64,000 nt of DNA, taken from assembly GCA_018823325.1 (NCBI GenBank), contig JAHJIJ010000034.1:186001-250000 (forward strand), in the 5' to 3' direction. The DNA is from Alphaproteobacteria bacterium. Its GTDB lineage: Bacteria > Pseudomonadota > Alphaproteobacteria > Sphingomonadales > Sphingomonadaceae. Position 1 is the first letter of the stretch, and each line of letters begins with the position of its first letter. The notes below the pieces were generated by a model that did not search any database, had not been told where the DNA came from, and saw only the letters and a list, made by a program, of their open reading frames with translations. Position numbers and translations under genes: made by a program. Of the stretch, positions 53,861-63,648 are shown piece after piece.

Positions 53861-56456
53861 CGAGGCTCTTCGTTGCCTGCTCCATGACGTCACGCGAGAG
53901 TCCCGGCTCGGCGACGATGCGCTCCAAGGCCGCGCGCATGGCCGCGCCACGTTGCGCATCGAACCGGCGCCAGCGCCCGAGCGGCGGCACCAGCCGCGCC
54001 GCGGTCTGTGGGTTGAGCTTGTCGAGCGCGATGATCGCATCGGCGACCATCGCGTAGCCCTTGCCATCCGCGCGATGGAACGCCCACTGATTGGCGGCGA
54101 ACGCCCCATAAAGCGCCCGGGCACGGTTCGGGTTCGTCAGCGTGAAATCGGCGTGCCGGCTCAGCGCCTCGACATTCTCGACCGTCTCCGCATGGAAAGC
54201 GAGCGCCTGTGTCTGAAACCATTTGTCGATCACCAGCGCATTGCCGGCATATCGCTGATGGAACGCGGCGAGAGCATCGTTCCGCTCGGGCGTCGCGCCA
54301 CTGGCCAGCACGGCCAGCGCTGCCTGCCGCTCGGTCATATTGTCCGCGCGCTCGAATTGGCTGAACGCCAGCGCCGGGCCATCGGGAGCACCGGAGGCCA
54401 CCAGATAGTTGAGCGCAACCCCGCGTAGCTTGCGCGCCGCCCGCGCATCCGCCGAGAGCGAGAAACCATTGCGCGCGCATTCGGCATGAAGGGCGCGCCA
54501 GTCGCTTTCCAGCCGCGCACCGATCTCGTGCTGCAGCGCCTCGCGCGCCGCGTGGATCGCATCCGGATCGACGACCTGCATCTGGTCGCCGAGATAGGCT
54601 TCGCTTGGCAGCCGTACCGCTTCGGCGATCAAGGCACGATCTAGCGATGTATCGCTGATGGTCTTCCGGATCGATTCGACGATCACGCTGCTGTCGAGGG
54701 AGCCGCCGGCAATATGGCCGAGCAGGCCGTTGATCATGAGTTGCTGCAGCGCCTCGTAACGGCTGAACGCATCATCGTCGCGGGCGGCGAGGAACGCCAG
54801 ATCCGCCGCACTCTGCTCGGCCTCCACGATGATCGGCGCCGAGAAGCTGCGATTGAGGGACAGCACGGGCGGCTGCGCAAAACCCTGGCGCGTCACCACG
54901 GTCTCCGCGTCGCTGAGCACCAGCAGTTCCTCGCCCGCATGCGCGCCCGTATCACGATCGAACAGAGCAAAGACGAACGGAATTGCCATTGGCTGCTTCT
55001 CGCTCTGCCCCGGCGTAAGCGGAATCGTCTGGCGCAGCGTGAGCGTGAGCGTGCCGCTTGCCGCGTCATGCGCGCTTTGCACAGTCACGCGCGGCGTGCC
55101 CGCCTGGCTGTACCAGAGCCGGAACTGGGTGAGATCAATGTCCCCGCCATCTTCCATCGCCCGCACGAAATCCTCGCAGGTCGCCGCCTGCCCGTCATGC
55201 CGCTCGAAATAGAGGTCCGTGCCCTTGCGGAAGCGCTCCGGCCCCAGCAGGCGCGCCATCATGCGGATCAGCTCGGCACCCTTGTTGTAAACAGTCGCTG
55301 TGTAGAAATTGCTGATCTCCATGTAGGACTCAGGCCGCACCGGATGAGCGAGCGGACCGCCATCCTCCTGGAACTGCGCCGCGCGCAACACGCGCACGTC
55401 CTCGATCCGCTTGACGGCCGCCGAGCCCATGTCAGCGGAGAATTCCTGATCGCGATAGACGGTGAAGCCTTCCTTGAGGGAGAGCTGGAACCAGTCCCGG
55501 CAGGTCACCCGGTCACCGGACCAGTTGTGGAAATATTCGTGCGCCACGACCGCTTCGATCGCGTCATAATCCGGGTCGGTCGCCGTTTCCGGGTCTGCCA
55601 GAATGTAGCGCGTGTTGAAGATGTTGAGGCCCTTGTTCTCCATCGCGCCGAAGTTGAAGTCCGCCACCGCCACGATGTTGAACACGTCGAGATCATATTC
55701 GCGGCCATAGACGCGCTCGTCCCACGCCATCGACTCCTTGAGCGCCTTCATGGCGTGACCGGTGCGCGGCAGATCGCTCTCCGCTACCCAGATGCCGAGT
55801 TTCACGTGCCGCCCGCTCATCGTCGTGAAGCTGTCCGCATTGCAGGCGAGATTGCCCGCGACGAGCGCGAAGAGATAGCTTGGCTTGGGGAATGGATCGG
55901 TCCAGCGCGCCCAATGCCGTCCGCCTTCCTGCTCGCCAGCCTCGACCGGATCGCCATTGGCGAGCAGCACCGGAAAGGCCGCCTTGTCGGCCCGGAGCGT
56001 CACATCGTAGCGCGAGAGCACGTCCGGTCGGTCCGGGAAGAAGGTGATGCGGCGGAAGCCCTCCGGCTCGCACTGGGTGCAGAGCAGGCCACCCGAAGCA
56101 TAGAGGCCCATGAGCTGCGTGTTGGCGGCTGGCACGATCTCCACTTCTGTCTCAACGAGATGCGTGTCGCCCGTGAGCGGGATGAGCAATGCGCCATCCT
56201 CAAGCTGCCATTCGTCGGCCTCCAGAGCGCGGCCATCCACCGAGACGCGCAGCGGCGTCAGCCCGTCACCATCGAGGCGCAAAGGCTCACCGTGCGTGCC
56301 CGTGCGTTGGACCTCAAGCCGCGCCTTAACCCGGGTCGCCTGCGGATCGAGATCGAAATCGAGACTGATCTGAGGCACCTGCCACAGCGGCGGGCGATAG
56401 TCCTCGCGGCGGATGACAGGGGGCGTGGCGGCTGCGTTGGTGGTCTGAATATCCAT
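53856..56456 (-). CDS. pepN: aminopeptidase N
   Basis: An 866-residue M1 metallopeptidase of the proteobacterial PepN type. The substrate-binding GAMENKG motif is present, then the zinc site HEYFHNWSGDR with a downstream Glu (SLKEGFTVYRDQEF). A long helical C-terminal domain completes the usual length. It removes N-terminal residues from peptides in the cytosol. A family C repeat doublet is upstream of its start. Confidence 0.96.
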   Translation of the reverse strand: MDIQTTNAAATPPVIRREDYRPPLWQVPQISLDFDLDPQATRVKARLEVQRTGTHGEPLRLDGDGLTPLRVSVDGRALEADEWQLEDGALLIPLTGDTHLVETEVEIVPAANTQLMGLYASGGLLCTQCEPEGFRRITFFPDRPDVLSRYDVTLRADKAAFPVLLANGDPVEAGEQEGGRHWARWTDPFPKPSYLFALVAGNLACNADSFTTMSGRHVKLGIWVAESDLPRTGHAMKALKESMAWDERVYGREYDLDVFNIVAVADFNFGAMENKGLNIFNTRYILADPETATDPDYDAIEAVVAHEYFHNWSGDRVTCRDWFQLSLKEGFTVYRDQEFSADMGSAAVKRIEDVRVLRAAQFQEDGGPLAHPVRPESYMEISNFYTATVYNKGAELIRMMARLLGPERFRKGTDLYFERHDGQAATCEDFVRAMEDGGDIDLTQFRLWYSQAGTPRVTVQSAHDAASGTLTLTLRQTIPLTPGQSEKQPMAIPFVFALFDRDTGAHAGEELLVLSDAETVVTRQGFAQPPVLSLNRSFSAPIIVEAEQSAADLAFLAARDDDAFSRYEALQQLMINGLLGHIAGGSLDSSVIVESIRKTISDTSLDRALIAEAVRLPSEAYLGDQMQVVDPDAIHAAREALQHEIGARLESDWRALHAECARNGFSLSADARAARKLRGVALNYLVASGAPDGPALAFSQFERADNMTERQAALAVLASGATPERNDALAAFHQRYAGNALVIDKWFQTQALAFHAETVENVEALSRHADFTLTNPNRARALYGAFAANQWAFHRADGKGYAMVADAIIALDKLNPQTAARLVPPLGRWRRFDAQRGAAMRAALERIVAEPGLSRDVMEQATKSLA

Positions 56457-56534
56457 GCCCCCGTCCTATGCCCGCGCAGGGCGTGGCACAAGCGGGGGAG
56501 AACGACGGAATGGCTAGAACTCCGCTATCAGGTC

Positions 56535-56607
56535 CCGTTCGTGTCGAGCGAAGTCGAGACACTAAGGACAGTCCTAAACGTGTCTCGACTTCGCTCGACA
56601 CGAACGG
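56535..56607. repeat. REP-like doublet, family C, perfect, without a gene
   Basis: Arms 56535-56562 and 56580-56607 are perfect 28-bp inverted copies around a 17-base spacer, which itself holds AGGAC/GTCCT. The same family is at 49356-49429. It lies downstream of the small lipoprotein gene and upstream of pepN (both minus strand), so it may end the argH transcript. Confidence 0.9.
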
Positions 56608-56623
56608 AGCGGAGGCAATCTAT

Positions 56624-56902
56624 TCAGTCCCCACTCCGTCCATTGTCCGGCCCTGGCGGAAGGTCGAACGGGTCTTCCTCGCGCTCCATCGAGCGGTCAA
56701 GCAGATCAGCCTGCCGGTCCGGCCTCGCCTGGGTCGAGGGCGTCATGAGTTCCTCGGGCGTTTCGCGCTCCGTGGCGGCGGCAGCTTTCGGCACCGGGCT
56801 CATGCCTTCGGTGGGGCGTAGGCCCTTGACCGAGCCGCAGCCGGCGAGGCCGGCGGCCACGCTCAGCGCCAGAGCGGCGCGCGCGATCCTCATCTGTGTC
56901 AT
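56624..56902 (-). CDS. small lipoprotein downstream of argH
   Basis: A 92-residue protein with a lipobox (VAAGLAGC, Cys near 22). The mature part is short, hydrophilic, rich in Pro/Arg/Glu/Asp and probably disordered. Its ATG overlaps the argH stop (ATGA). Similar short lipoproteins occur after argH in sphingomonads, often before lysA, which is absent here. Function unknown. Confidence 0.75.
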   Translation of the reverse strand: MTQMRIARAALALSVAAGLAGCGSVKGLRPTEGMSPVPKAAAATERETPEELMTPSTQARPDRQADLLDRSMEREEDPFDLPPGPDNGRSGD

Positions 56903-58314
56903 AGCCCGGCTTCCCCATCCAGCGCCGCTTTTGCCTCGGCAATCCGCGCGCGCACCTGGTCCGGTGCGGTGCCGCCATAGCTCTTGCGGCTGGCGACCGA
57001 AGCATCGACCGTCAGCACCGCAAACACCCGCTCGTCGATCCGCGCATCGATGGCCTTGAGCGTCTCGATCGGCAGCGCGGCAAGCTGTACGCCCGCCTCT
57101 TCTGCTGCCTTCACGGCGCGCCCGGTGATGTGATGCGCCTCGCGGAACGGCACATTACCCTCGCGCACCAGCCAGTCGGCAAGATCGGTCGCGGTCGCAA
57201 AGCCGCTTTCGGCCAGCGCCCGCATCCGCTCGGTGCGGAAGCTCGTCGTCTCCACCATGCCGGTCATCGCGGTAATCGAGAGCCCAAGCAGATCGTGCGC
57301 CTCGAACAGCGGCGGCTTGTCGTCCTGCATATCCTTGGAATAAGCCAGCGGCAGGCCCTTCATGGTGACGCAGAGCGACGTCATGCAGCCCATGATCCGC
57401 CCGGCATGGCCACGCACCAGCTCGGCGGCATCGGGATTGCGCTTCTGCGGCATGATCGAGCTGCCGGTGGAATAGGCGTCCGGCAGCGAAATGAAGCCGA
57501 AGGGCTGGCTCGCCCAGATCACGAACTCTTCCGCCAGCCGCGAGAGGTGCAGGCTGCACTGCGTGGCGGCCATCAGATAATCGAGCGCGAAATCCCGGTC
57601 GGACACGCTGTCGAGGCTGTTGCGGGTCGGCCCGTCGAAGCCGAGCGCTTGCGCGGTCATGTGGCGGTCGGTCGGAAAGCCTGTCCCTGCCAGCGCCGCC
57701 GCACCCAGCGGCGAGAGATTGAGCCGCGCGCGCGCATCGGCAAAGCGCGAGCGGTCCCGCGCGATCATCTCATAATAGGCCATGAGGTGATGACCGAGCG
57801 TCACCGGCTGGGCGCTCTGCAGATGGGTGAAGCCGGGCATCACGCTCTCGGCATGCTCCCCCGCCCGCCCGATCAGCGCGCGCTGCAGCGCCTTGAGGCC
57901 GGCGTCCACCTCATCGATGGCATCGCGCACGAAGAGCTTGAAGTCGGTCGCCACCTGATCGTTGCGCGAGCGCGCAGTGTGCAGCCGTCCCGCCACCGGT
58001 CCGATCTTCTCGGCCAGTCGCGCCTCGGTGGCCATGTGGATGTCCTCAAGGTCAAGATCCTCGGGGAGATCGCCGGCTTCATATTCGGCGCGGATCGCTT
58101 CCAGACCGCCAATGATCGTGGCGGCTTCCTCTGCCGTAAGGATGCCCTTTGCGTCCAGCATTTGAGCGTGCGCAATCGAGCCGGCAATATCCTGCCGCCA
58201 CAAGCGCTTGTCGAACGGGAGCGAGGCATTTATCTCGCGCATGACGGCGGCCGGCCCGGCCGCGAAGCGACCGCCCCACATGCTGTTCGCGCCCTTGCTT
58301 GCGGAGTCTGCCAT
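56899..58314 (-). CDS. argH: argininosuccinate lyase
   Basis: A 471-residue fumarase/aspartase-superfamily enzyme splitting argininosuccinate into arginine and fumarate. The signature [12 protein letters not shown] is present, with [10 protein letters not shown] and [10 protein letters not shown]. The frame extends to 58761, but the family starts near MWGGRF. Possible starts are ATG 58314 (MADSASKG) and ATG 58281 (MWGGRF). The first would overlap the start codon of the divergent tlpA gene by 2 bases. Confidence 0.96.
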   Translation of the reverse strand: MADSASKGANSMWGGRFAAGPAAVMREINASLPFDKRLWRQDIAGSIAHAQMLDAKGILTAEEAATIIGGLEAIRAEYEAGDLPEDLDLEDIHMATEARLAEKIGPVAGRLHTARSRNDQVATDFKLFVRDAIDEVDAGLKALQRALIGRAGEHAESVMPGFTHLQSAQPVTLGHHLMAYYEMIARDRSRFADARARLNLSPLGAAALAGTGFPTDRHMTAQALGFDGPTRNSLDSVSDRDFALDYLMAATQCSLHLSRLAEEFVIWASQPFGFISLPDAYSTGSSIMPQKRNPDAAELVRGHAGRIMGCMTSLCVTMKGLPLAYSKDMQDDKPPLFEAHDLLGLSITAMTGMVETTSFRTERMRALAESGFATATDLADWLVREGNVPFREAHHITGRAVKAAEEAGVQLAALPIETLKAIDARIDERVFAVLTVDASVASRKSYGGTAPDQVRARIAEAKAALDGEAGL

Positions 58315-58942
58315 GCGCTCTTTTTCTGCCCTTGCTGTGCTGATCGGCCTCTCGCTGGCCGCGAGCGGCTGCGATAGGCAATCCGGCGAAAACGCGCAAG
58401 GCGCCGCCAACGACGCAGCGGCCGGCAATGCCCTCTCGCCCGATGAAGTGAGCCCGGACGAAGCCGCGCCCGGTAGCGGGGCCAAGACCTTCTCCCATGT
58501 CATCGACCGCAGCCACAAGGGCGAGGCGATGCCGGACAAGCCCTTCACGAGCGCTGATGGCAAGCCGACGACGCTCAAGGATGTCGCGGCAGGCAAGCCG
58601 ATGCTGGTCAACCTGTGGGCCACCTGGTGCGCGCCCTGCGTGGCCGAACTGCCCGCGCTGGACCGCGCCGCGAAAGCCGCGCAAGCGAAAGGCGTGAAGG
58701 TCGTTGCGGTGTCGCAGGATATGGAGACCGCCGGCGTTCCCGCCTTCTGGTCGGCGCGCAAGCTCTCGACGCTGCAGACCTGGCTCGACCCCGAGAATGC
58801 GCTCGGCTTCCACTATGGCACCGGCACGCTGCCGACCACGATCCTCTATGACGGCGCCGGCAAGGAAGTCGCCCGCATCGTCGGCGCTCTGGAGTGGGAC
58901 GAGGAGGACGGGCAGAAGCTGATCGCCGAAATCGGCGGATAA
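58313..58942 (+). CDS. TlpA family thiol:disulfide oxidoreductase, lipoprotein
   Basis: A 209-residue protein with lipobox LAASGC (Cys near 20), a low-complexity Ala/Asp/Glu linker and a thioredoxin-like domain with active site [18 protein letters not shown] provides the cis-Pro. It acts in the periplasm reducing or oxidising cysteines, often in cytochrome c maturation. Start ATG 58313 has GGAG 7 bases upstream inside the argH coding start region. An N-terminally longer frame (58208) lies inside argH and is not credible. Confidence 0.9.
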   Translation: MRSFSALAVLIGLSLAASGCDRQSGENAQGAANDAAAGNALSPDEVSPDEAAPGSGAKTFSHVIDRSHKGEAMPDKPFTSADGKPTTLKDVAAGKPMLVNLWATWCAPCVAELPALDRAAKAAQAKGVKVVAVSQDMETAGVPAFWSARKLSTLQTWLDPENALGFHYGTGTLPTTILYDGAGKEVARIVGALEWDEEDGQKLIAEIGG

Positions 58943-58948
58943 GAGCAG

Positions 58949-60580
58949 CTATCCCGTCACCATCGCGCGCAAGGTCTCGATTCGGTCGGCCTCATGTGCT
59001 GGCTTGTCGGTGCGGATACGGCTGATACGCGGGAAACGCATCGCCAGACCGGATTTGTGGCGCTTGCTCTCGTGGATCGAGTCGAAAGCGACTTCGAACA
59101 CCAGGCTCTTGTCCGTCTCCCGCACCGGACCGAAGCGGTTGACCGTGTGGCGGCGGACGTGGGAGTCGAGCCACTTCAGTTCCTCATCCGTGAAGCCGAA
59201 ATAGGCCTTGCCCACCGGCAGCAGCTCGGCGCCGGCATCGGGGTCGCCATCCCAGCAGCCGAAAGTGAAATCGCTGTAGAAGGAAGAGCGCTTGCCGCTG
59301 CCGCGCTGGGCATACATCAGCACGCAATCCGCCAGCAGCGGATCGCGCTTCCACTTGTACCACAGCCCCGTGCGGCGCCCGGCGACATAGGGGCTGTCCC
59401 GCCGCTTGAGCATCACGCCTTCTATCGCTTCGTCGCGCGCGCGCTCGCGGATGGCGGCGAGATCGTGGAGGCTGGCGGCATCGATCAACGGGGAGATATC
59501 AAAGCGGGTGGGATCCAGCCGGGGCATCAGCCCTTCCAGCACAGCGCGGCGCTGCTCCCAACTGAGCGCCCGATGATCCTCGCCGTCACTTAGCAGCACA
59601 TCGTAAAGGCGGACGAAGGCGGGGGACGCCTCCAGCATCGCCTTCGAGACGCTCTTGCGCCCGAGCCGCTGCTGCAGCGCATTGAAGCTCGCCGCCCCGC
59701 CCTCTTCACCCCCCTGATGGGTGCCGCGCACCAGCAACTCGCCATCAAGCACGGCCGGCTCGCGAAAGGCGGCGGCAATGTCGGGAAAGCTGCCGGTGAT
59801 GTCATCGCCTGTGCGCGAGAAGAGACGCGTGTCGCCCCCCGGTCCGGCGCCATCCACCTCGGGCACATGGACGATCTGGACGCGAATCCCGTCCCATTTC
59901 CACTCGGCGGCATAGTCGGCCATGTCGAGCGTATCGCGCTCGATGGCGTCTTCTTCCAGCGGATGCGCGAGCATGAAAGGGCGGAAGGTTGGGATGTGAT
60001 CGACACGCGGCGCCGGTCCGCCGTTCGCGGCCCAGTCGAACAGCGCTCCATAGGGCGGCGTCTGGCCGTGCCAATATTCCTCGACATCCTCGACCGGCAC
60101 ATCGAAGGCCTGCGCGAAGGCGACCTTGGCCAGCCGAGCGGAAATTCCGATGCGCATGGCACCGGTCGCCATCTTGATGAGTGCGTAGCGGCCGTTCACA
60201 TCCAGCCGGTCGAGCAGTTGCGCCAGCGCCGGCGCAACGGATTGCCTCGTCATGGCGGAAAGCGCCGCCACAGCTTCGCTCACGCTCGGCGGATCGAGCG
60301 CGGCGGGATTGTCCGGCCAGAGCAGACTCGCCGTCTCCGCCGTATCGCCCACGAAATCCCGGCTGAGCTTGAACAGAACCGGGTCCACGCGGTCCATCAG
60401 CAAGGCGCGGATCGTACCGGCCTTTACCGCCGGAAAATCGAGGCCGTCCGTCAACGCAGCCAGCGCCCAGCCACGGTCAGGATCCGGCGTCTCGCGCAGA
60501 TAGGCGGCGATGAGGGCCAGCTTGCCATTGCGCGAGCGGGTGTAGACGAGCGCATCCAGCAGGGCGGCGAAAGCCTCCAT
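58949..60580 (-). CDS. ATP-dependent DNA ligase (cisplatin-damage-response type)
   Basis: A 543-residue ligase with an N-terminal DNA-binding domain, the adenylation motif EWKWDGIRVQ (catalytic Lys near 222), LDGELLVRG and the C-terminal OB fold. This type is found with a metallo-beta-lactamase exonuclease, an Lhr-like helicase and a PdeM-type endonuclease in a DNA repair cluster. Here only the exonuclease gene adjoins: the ligase ATG shares its A with the final base of the exonuclease stop. The family seals nicks with ATP. Confidence 0.9.
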   Translation of the reverse strand: MEAFAALLDALVYTRSRNGKLALIAAYLRETPDPDRGWALAALTDGLDFPAVKAGTIRALLMDRVDPVLFKLSRDFVGDTAETASLLWPDNPAALDPPSVSEAVAALSAMTRQSVAPALAQLLDRLDVNGRYALIKMATGAMRIGISARLAKVAFAQAFDVPVEDVEEYWHGQTPPYGALFDWAANGGPAPRVDHIPTFRPFMLAHPLEEDAIERDTLDMADYAAEWKWDGIRVQIVHVPEVDGAGPGGDTRLFSRTGDDITGSFPDIAAAFREPAVLDGELLVRGTHQGGEEGGAASFNALQQRLGRKSVSKAMLEASPAFVRLYDVLLSDGEDHRALSWEQRRAVLEGLMPRLDPTRFDISPLIDAASLHDLAAIRERARDEAIEGVMLKRRDSPYVAGRRTGLWYKWKRDPLLADCVLMYAQRGSGKRSSFYSDFTFGCWDGDPDAGAELLPVGKAYFGFTDEELKWLDSHVRRHTVNRFGPVRETDKSLVFEVAFDSIHESKRHKSGLAMRFPRISRIRTDKPAHEADRIETLRAMVTG

Positions 60581-61581
60581 CAGTCGTCCTCATCCTCATA
60601 GCCGACCAGCGCCAGCGCTCGGGCGCGCCGCTGATGCAGAGCGCACCAGCGCAGCAGCGCATCCTCCCGGCCATGGGTGATCCAGGTCTCTCCCGGATTC
60701 ACCTCCTTGATGGTGGCGGTCAGTTCCTCCCAGTCGGCATGGTCGGAGATGATCAGCGGCAGCTCGACATTGCGCTGTCGGGCGCGCTGGCGCACCCGCA
60801 TCCAGCCGCTCGCCATGGCCGGGACAGGATCGGGCAGGCGACGGCTCCACCGATCGTTGAGCGCCGAGGGCGGACAGAGAATGATCTGCCCGGCCAGCGC
60901 AGCCTTGGGCAAACCCGCGATCAGCCGTAGCTCACCCAGATCGACGCCCAGTTCTTCATAGAGTCGGCACATGCGCTCCAGCGCGCCATGCAGGTAGATC
61001 GGCTCGACATAACCCGCCCGGCGCAGTTCGGCGATGACGCGCTGCGCCTTGCCAAGCGCATAGGCGCCGACGAGGATGCAGCGATCCGGATTGGCTTCTC
61101 GCGCCTTGAGCAGCTTGCCGATCTCTTCCCCGATGGGCGGATGACGAAAGACTGGCAGACCGAACGTCGCCTCGGTGATGAACACATCGCAACGCGTCAC
61201 TTCAAAAGGCGGACAGGTGGGATCGGCGCGGCGTTTGTAATCGCCGGTGACGATCACGCGCTCGTCGGCATGTTCGAGCAGGATCTGCGCAGAACCAAGG
61301 ACATGGCCGGCGGGAAGGAATGTCGCGCGCACGCCGCCCGGGAGGCTCAGCGTCTCGCCATAGGCCACCGGCTGCGCGGCGCCGGGCGGGCCATAGCGCA
61401 GGTCCATGATCGCCAGGGTCTCCGGCGTCGCGATGCACTGCGCATGGCCGCCGCGCGCATGATCGGCATGGCCATGCGTGACGAGCGCGGTCTCTACCGG
61501 ATCGGCCGGATCAATCCACGCATTGGCGGGCGCGACATGCAGCCCATGCGCCTCTGCGCGGATCCAGGAGAAGTCGGCCAT
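60580..61581 (-). CDS. ligase-associated DNA damage response exonuclease (metallo-beta-lactamase fold)
   Basis: A 333-residue MBL-fold nuclease. The metal site HGHADHARGG is near residues 35-44. IVTGDYKR and the later ISDHADW supply further ligands of the beta-CASP type, with WITHGRED near the C terminus. It is coupled to the DNA ligase gene by a one-base stop/start overlap. It is divergent from tldD with a 77-bp gap, so this is the first gene of the transcript and no helicase precedes it. Confidence 0.9.
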   Translation of the reverse strand: MADFSWIRAEAHGLHVAPANAWIDPADPVETALVTHGHADHARGGHAQCIATPETLAIMDLRYGPPGAAQPVAYGETLSLPGGVRATFLPAGHVLGSAQILLEHADERVIVTGDYKRRADPTCPPFEVTRCDVFITEATFGLPVFRHPPIGEEIGKLLKAREANPDRCILVGAYALGKAQRVIAELRRAGYVEPIYLHGALERMCRLYEELGVDLGELRLIAGLPKAALAGQIILCPPSALNDRWSRRLPDPVPAMASGWMRVRQRARQRNVELPLIISDHADWEELTATIKEVNPGETWITHGREDALLRWCALHQRRARALALVGYEDEDD

Positions 61582-61658
61582 GGCACCTAAATGGCGTTTT
61601 ACCGCCAGCGGTTCCAGCGCGCCTTTGCGGCCTGCCCCAAAGTGCCTATATCCCGGGG

Positions 61659-63101
61659 ATGACAGATGCTGCTCCCCAAACCACAGACGTGCACTCCTTC
61701 CTCTATCGCGATGGCGCGCTCGACCCCGAAGGCGCGCGCCGCCTGACTGCCGAGGCGCTGAAGAGCTGCGAGGATGGCGAGCTTTACCTGCAATATGTCG
61801 CGACGGAGAGCTTCGGCTTCGATGACGGGCGGCTGAAGACGGCAGACTATTCGACGGATGCCGGTTTCGGCCTGCGCGGCGTCTCCGGCGAGATGACCGG
61901 CTTTGCGCATGCCAATGACATCAGCGAGCGGGCGATCCGCCGCGCTGCGGAAACGCTGCAATTGCTCGATCCCGCCAAACAGTCGATGACGTCCCCGCCC
62001 CAGCGCACCAACCGGCACCTCTATACTGAGGCCAATCCGCTCGACCTCGTGCCCTTCGCGCAGAAGGTGGAGCTGATGGCGAAGATCGATGCAGCGGCGC
62101 GCGCGCGCGATCCGCGCGTGGTGCAGGTCTCGGCAATGCTCGCGGGCAGCTGGTCCGTAGTCGAGATCGTGCGGCCCGATGGCTTCGTGGCGACGGACGT
62201 GCGGCCGCTGGTACGCCTCAACGTCTCGATCATCATGGAAGAAAATGGTCGGCGCGAGACCGGCTATTTCGGCCTCGGCGGGCGCTATCTCTACGATTCG
62301 CTGTTCGAGGAAGCGAGCTGGCAGCGCGCCATCGACGAAGCGCTGAAGCAGGCGCAGGTCAATCTACGCTCGGTGCCCGCGCCGGTCGGCGAGATGACCG
62401 TGCTGCTCGGCCCCGGCTGGCCGGGCGTGATGCTGCACGAGGCGGTCGGCCACGGCCTGGAAGGCGACTTCAATCGCAAGGGCACCAGCGCCTTCTCCGG
62501 CAAGATCGGCGAGCGGGTGGCGGCGCCCGGTGTGACGGTCGTCGACAATGGCGCCATGGATGCGCGGCGCGGCTCGCTCAGCATCGACGATGAAGGCACG
62601 CCCACGCAGGAGAATGTGCTGATCGAGGACGGCATTCTGCGCGGCTATATGCAGGATCGGCTCAATGCCCGGCTGATGGGCGTAGCACCGACCGGCAATG
62701 GCCGGCGCGAAAGCTATGCCCATGCACCGATGCCACGCATGACCAACACTTATGCACGGGCAGGCAACGATGATCCCGAAGAGCTGCTCAGCCGCATGAA
62801 GACCGGCATCTTCGCGCGCAGCTTCGGCGGCGGACAGGTGGACATCGTCTCCGGCAAGTTCGTCTTCTCCTGCACCGAAGCCTACAAGGTGGAGAACGGC
62901 AAGATTGGCGACTCCATCAAGGGCGCGACATTGATCGGCGACGGCCCGACCGCGCTCAACCGCATCATCGGCATCGGCAATGATCTCGCGCTCGATGAAG
63001 GCATCGGCATGTGCGGCAAGGCGGGACAGGGCGTGCCCGCCGGCGTGGGCCAGCCGACCCTGCTGCTCGAAGGGCTGACGGTGGGCGGCACGGCAGGGTG
63101 A
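61659..63101 (+). CDS. tldD: metalloprotease TldD
   Basis: A 480-residue member of the TldD/PmbA family. The HExxxH zinc motif is HEAVGHGLEGD near residue 259. TldD with TldE/PmbA degrades unfolded peptides, matures microcins and is linked to CcdA turnover in E. coli. A ccdAB pair lies 250 bp away, which is a notable neighbour. The DUF2007 gene follows closely. Confidence 0.95.
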   Translation: MTDAAPQTTDVHSFLYRDGALDPEGARRLTAEALKSCEDGELYLQYVATESFGFDDGRLKTADYSTDAGFGLRGVSGEMTGFAHANDISERAIRRAAETLQLLDPAKQSMTSPPQRTNRHLYTEANPLDLVPFAQKVELMAKIDAAARARDPRVVQVSAMLAGSWSVVEIVRPDGFVATDVRPLVRLNVSIIMEENGRRETGYFGLGGRYLYDSLFEEASWQRAIDEALKQAQVNLRSVPAPVGEMTVLLGPGWPGVMLHEAVGHGLEGDFNRKGTSAFSGKIGERVAAPGVTVVDNGAMDARRGSLSIDDEGTPTQENVLIEDGILRGYMQDRLNARLMGVAPTGNGRRESYAHAPMPRMTNTYARAGNDDPEELLSRMKTGIFARSFGGGQVDIVSGKFVFSCTEAYKVENGKIGDSIKGATLIGDGPTALNRIIGIGNDLALDEGIGMCGKAGQGVPAGVGQPTLLLEGLTVGGTAG

Positions 63102-63111
63102 GGCATGGGCG

Positions 63112-63342
63112 ATGAGCCTGGCAGAACTCGCGCGCTATCCTGACCCAATGCTGGCGCAGATCGTGCGTGGCCGGCTCGAGGCGGCCGGCATTCCGGCCTT
63201 CTGCTTCGATGCCGGCATGAGCGTGGCCGAGAGCGCGCCGCTCGCTGTGCAGGCACGGGTGATGGTGCTCGCCGAGGATCTGGACGCAGCGCAGGCACTG
63301 CTTGCCGAGGATGCGGGTGAGGAGAGCGGGCGGTCTGATTGA
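63112..63342 (+). CDS. DUF2007 domain protein
   Basis: A 76-residue protein beginning LAELARYPDPMLAQIVRGRLEAAGIPAF, then VMVLAEDLDAAQALL, the short alpha/beta fold of DUF2007 (putative signal-transducing protein). Function is unproven. It starts 10 bp after tldD and is probably co-transcribed. Confidence 0.85.
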   Translation: MSLAELARYPDPMLAQIVRGRLEAAGIPAFCFDAGMSVAESAPLAVQARVMVLAEDLDAAQALLAEDAGEESGRSD

Positions 63343-63351
63343 CGACGTCCG

Positions 63352-63648
63352 TCAAACCCCGGTCAGCAGCATGTCGAGCGCGTTCCTGATCCGGTATTCC
63401 TCCTGCGCAAGCGACCCTGCGCGGCCTTGCAGGTCGGAGACCGGCACGGCTGTGAGGAGGTGGGTGGCGAGGACATAAGCCTTGCCCTCGAATTCGAGAA
63501 CCGGATGGAGCTGCGTTGTCGGCGACGGCGCATCGGCGCTGCGCACGAGCGGCACAACGACCCGCGTCGTGAAGTGCGATAACGAGTCGGTTTGGCAGTC
63601 GACAACGAGCGCGCCGCTCTCGACACGATAGACATCGAACTGCGCCAT
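63352..63648 (-). CDS. ccdB: CcdB family toxin
   Basis: A 98-residue CcdB-fold protein: MAQFDVYRVESG, VVPLVRSAD, then the C-terminal EYRIRNALDMLLTGV. In F-plasmid CcdB the C-terminal WGI residues poison DNA gyrase; here the end is TGV, so the gyrase-contact tail is altered. The frame extends to 63738; ATG 63648 overlaps the ccdA stop by one base, giving the normal antitoxin-first order. Confidence 0.88.
   Translation of the reverse strand: MAQFDVYRVESGALVVDCQTDSLSHFTTRVVVPLVRSADAPSPTTQLHPVLEFEGKAYVLATHLLTAVPVSDLQGRAGSLAQEEYRIRNALDMLLTGV

Noticed and set aside
54714-57059. 781-codon plus-strand frame opposite pepN and the small lipoprotein
   Set aside because: It reads through the repeat doublet and two real genes; no motifs.
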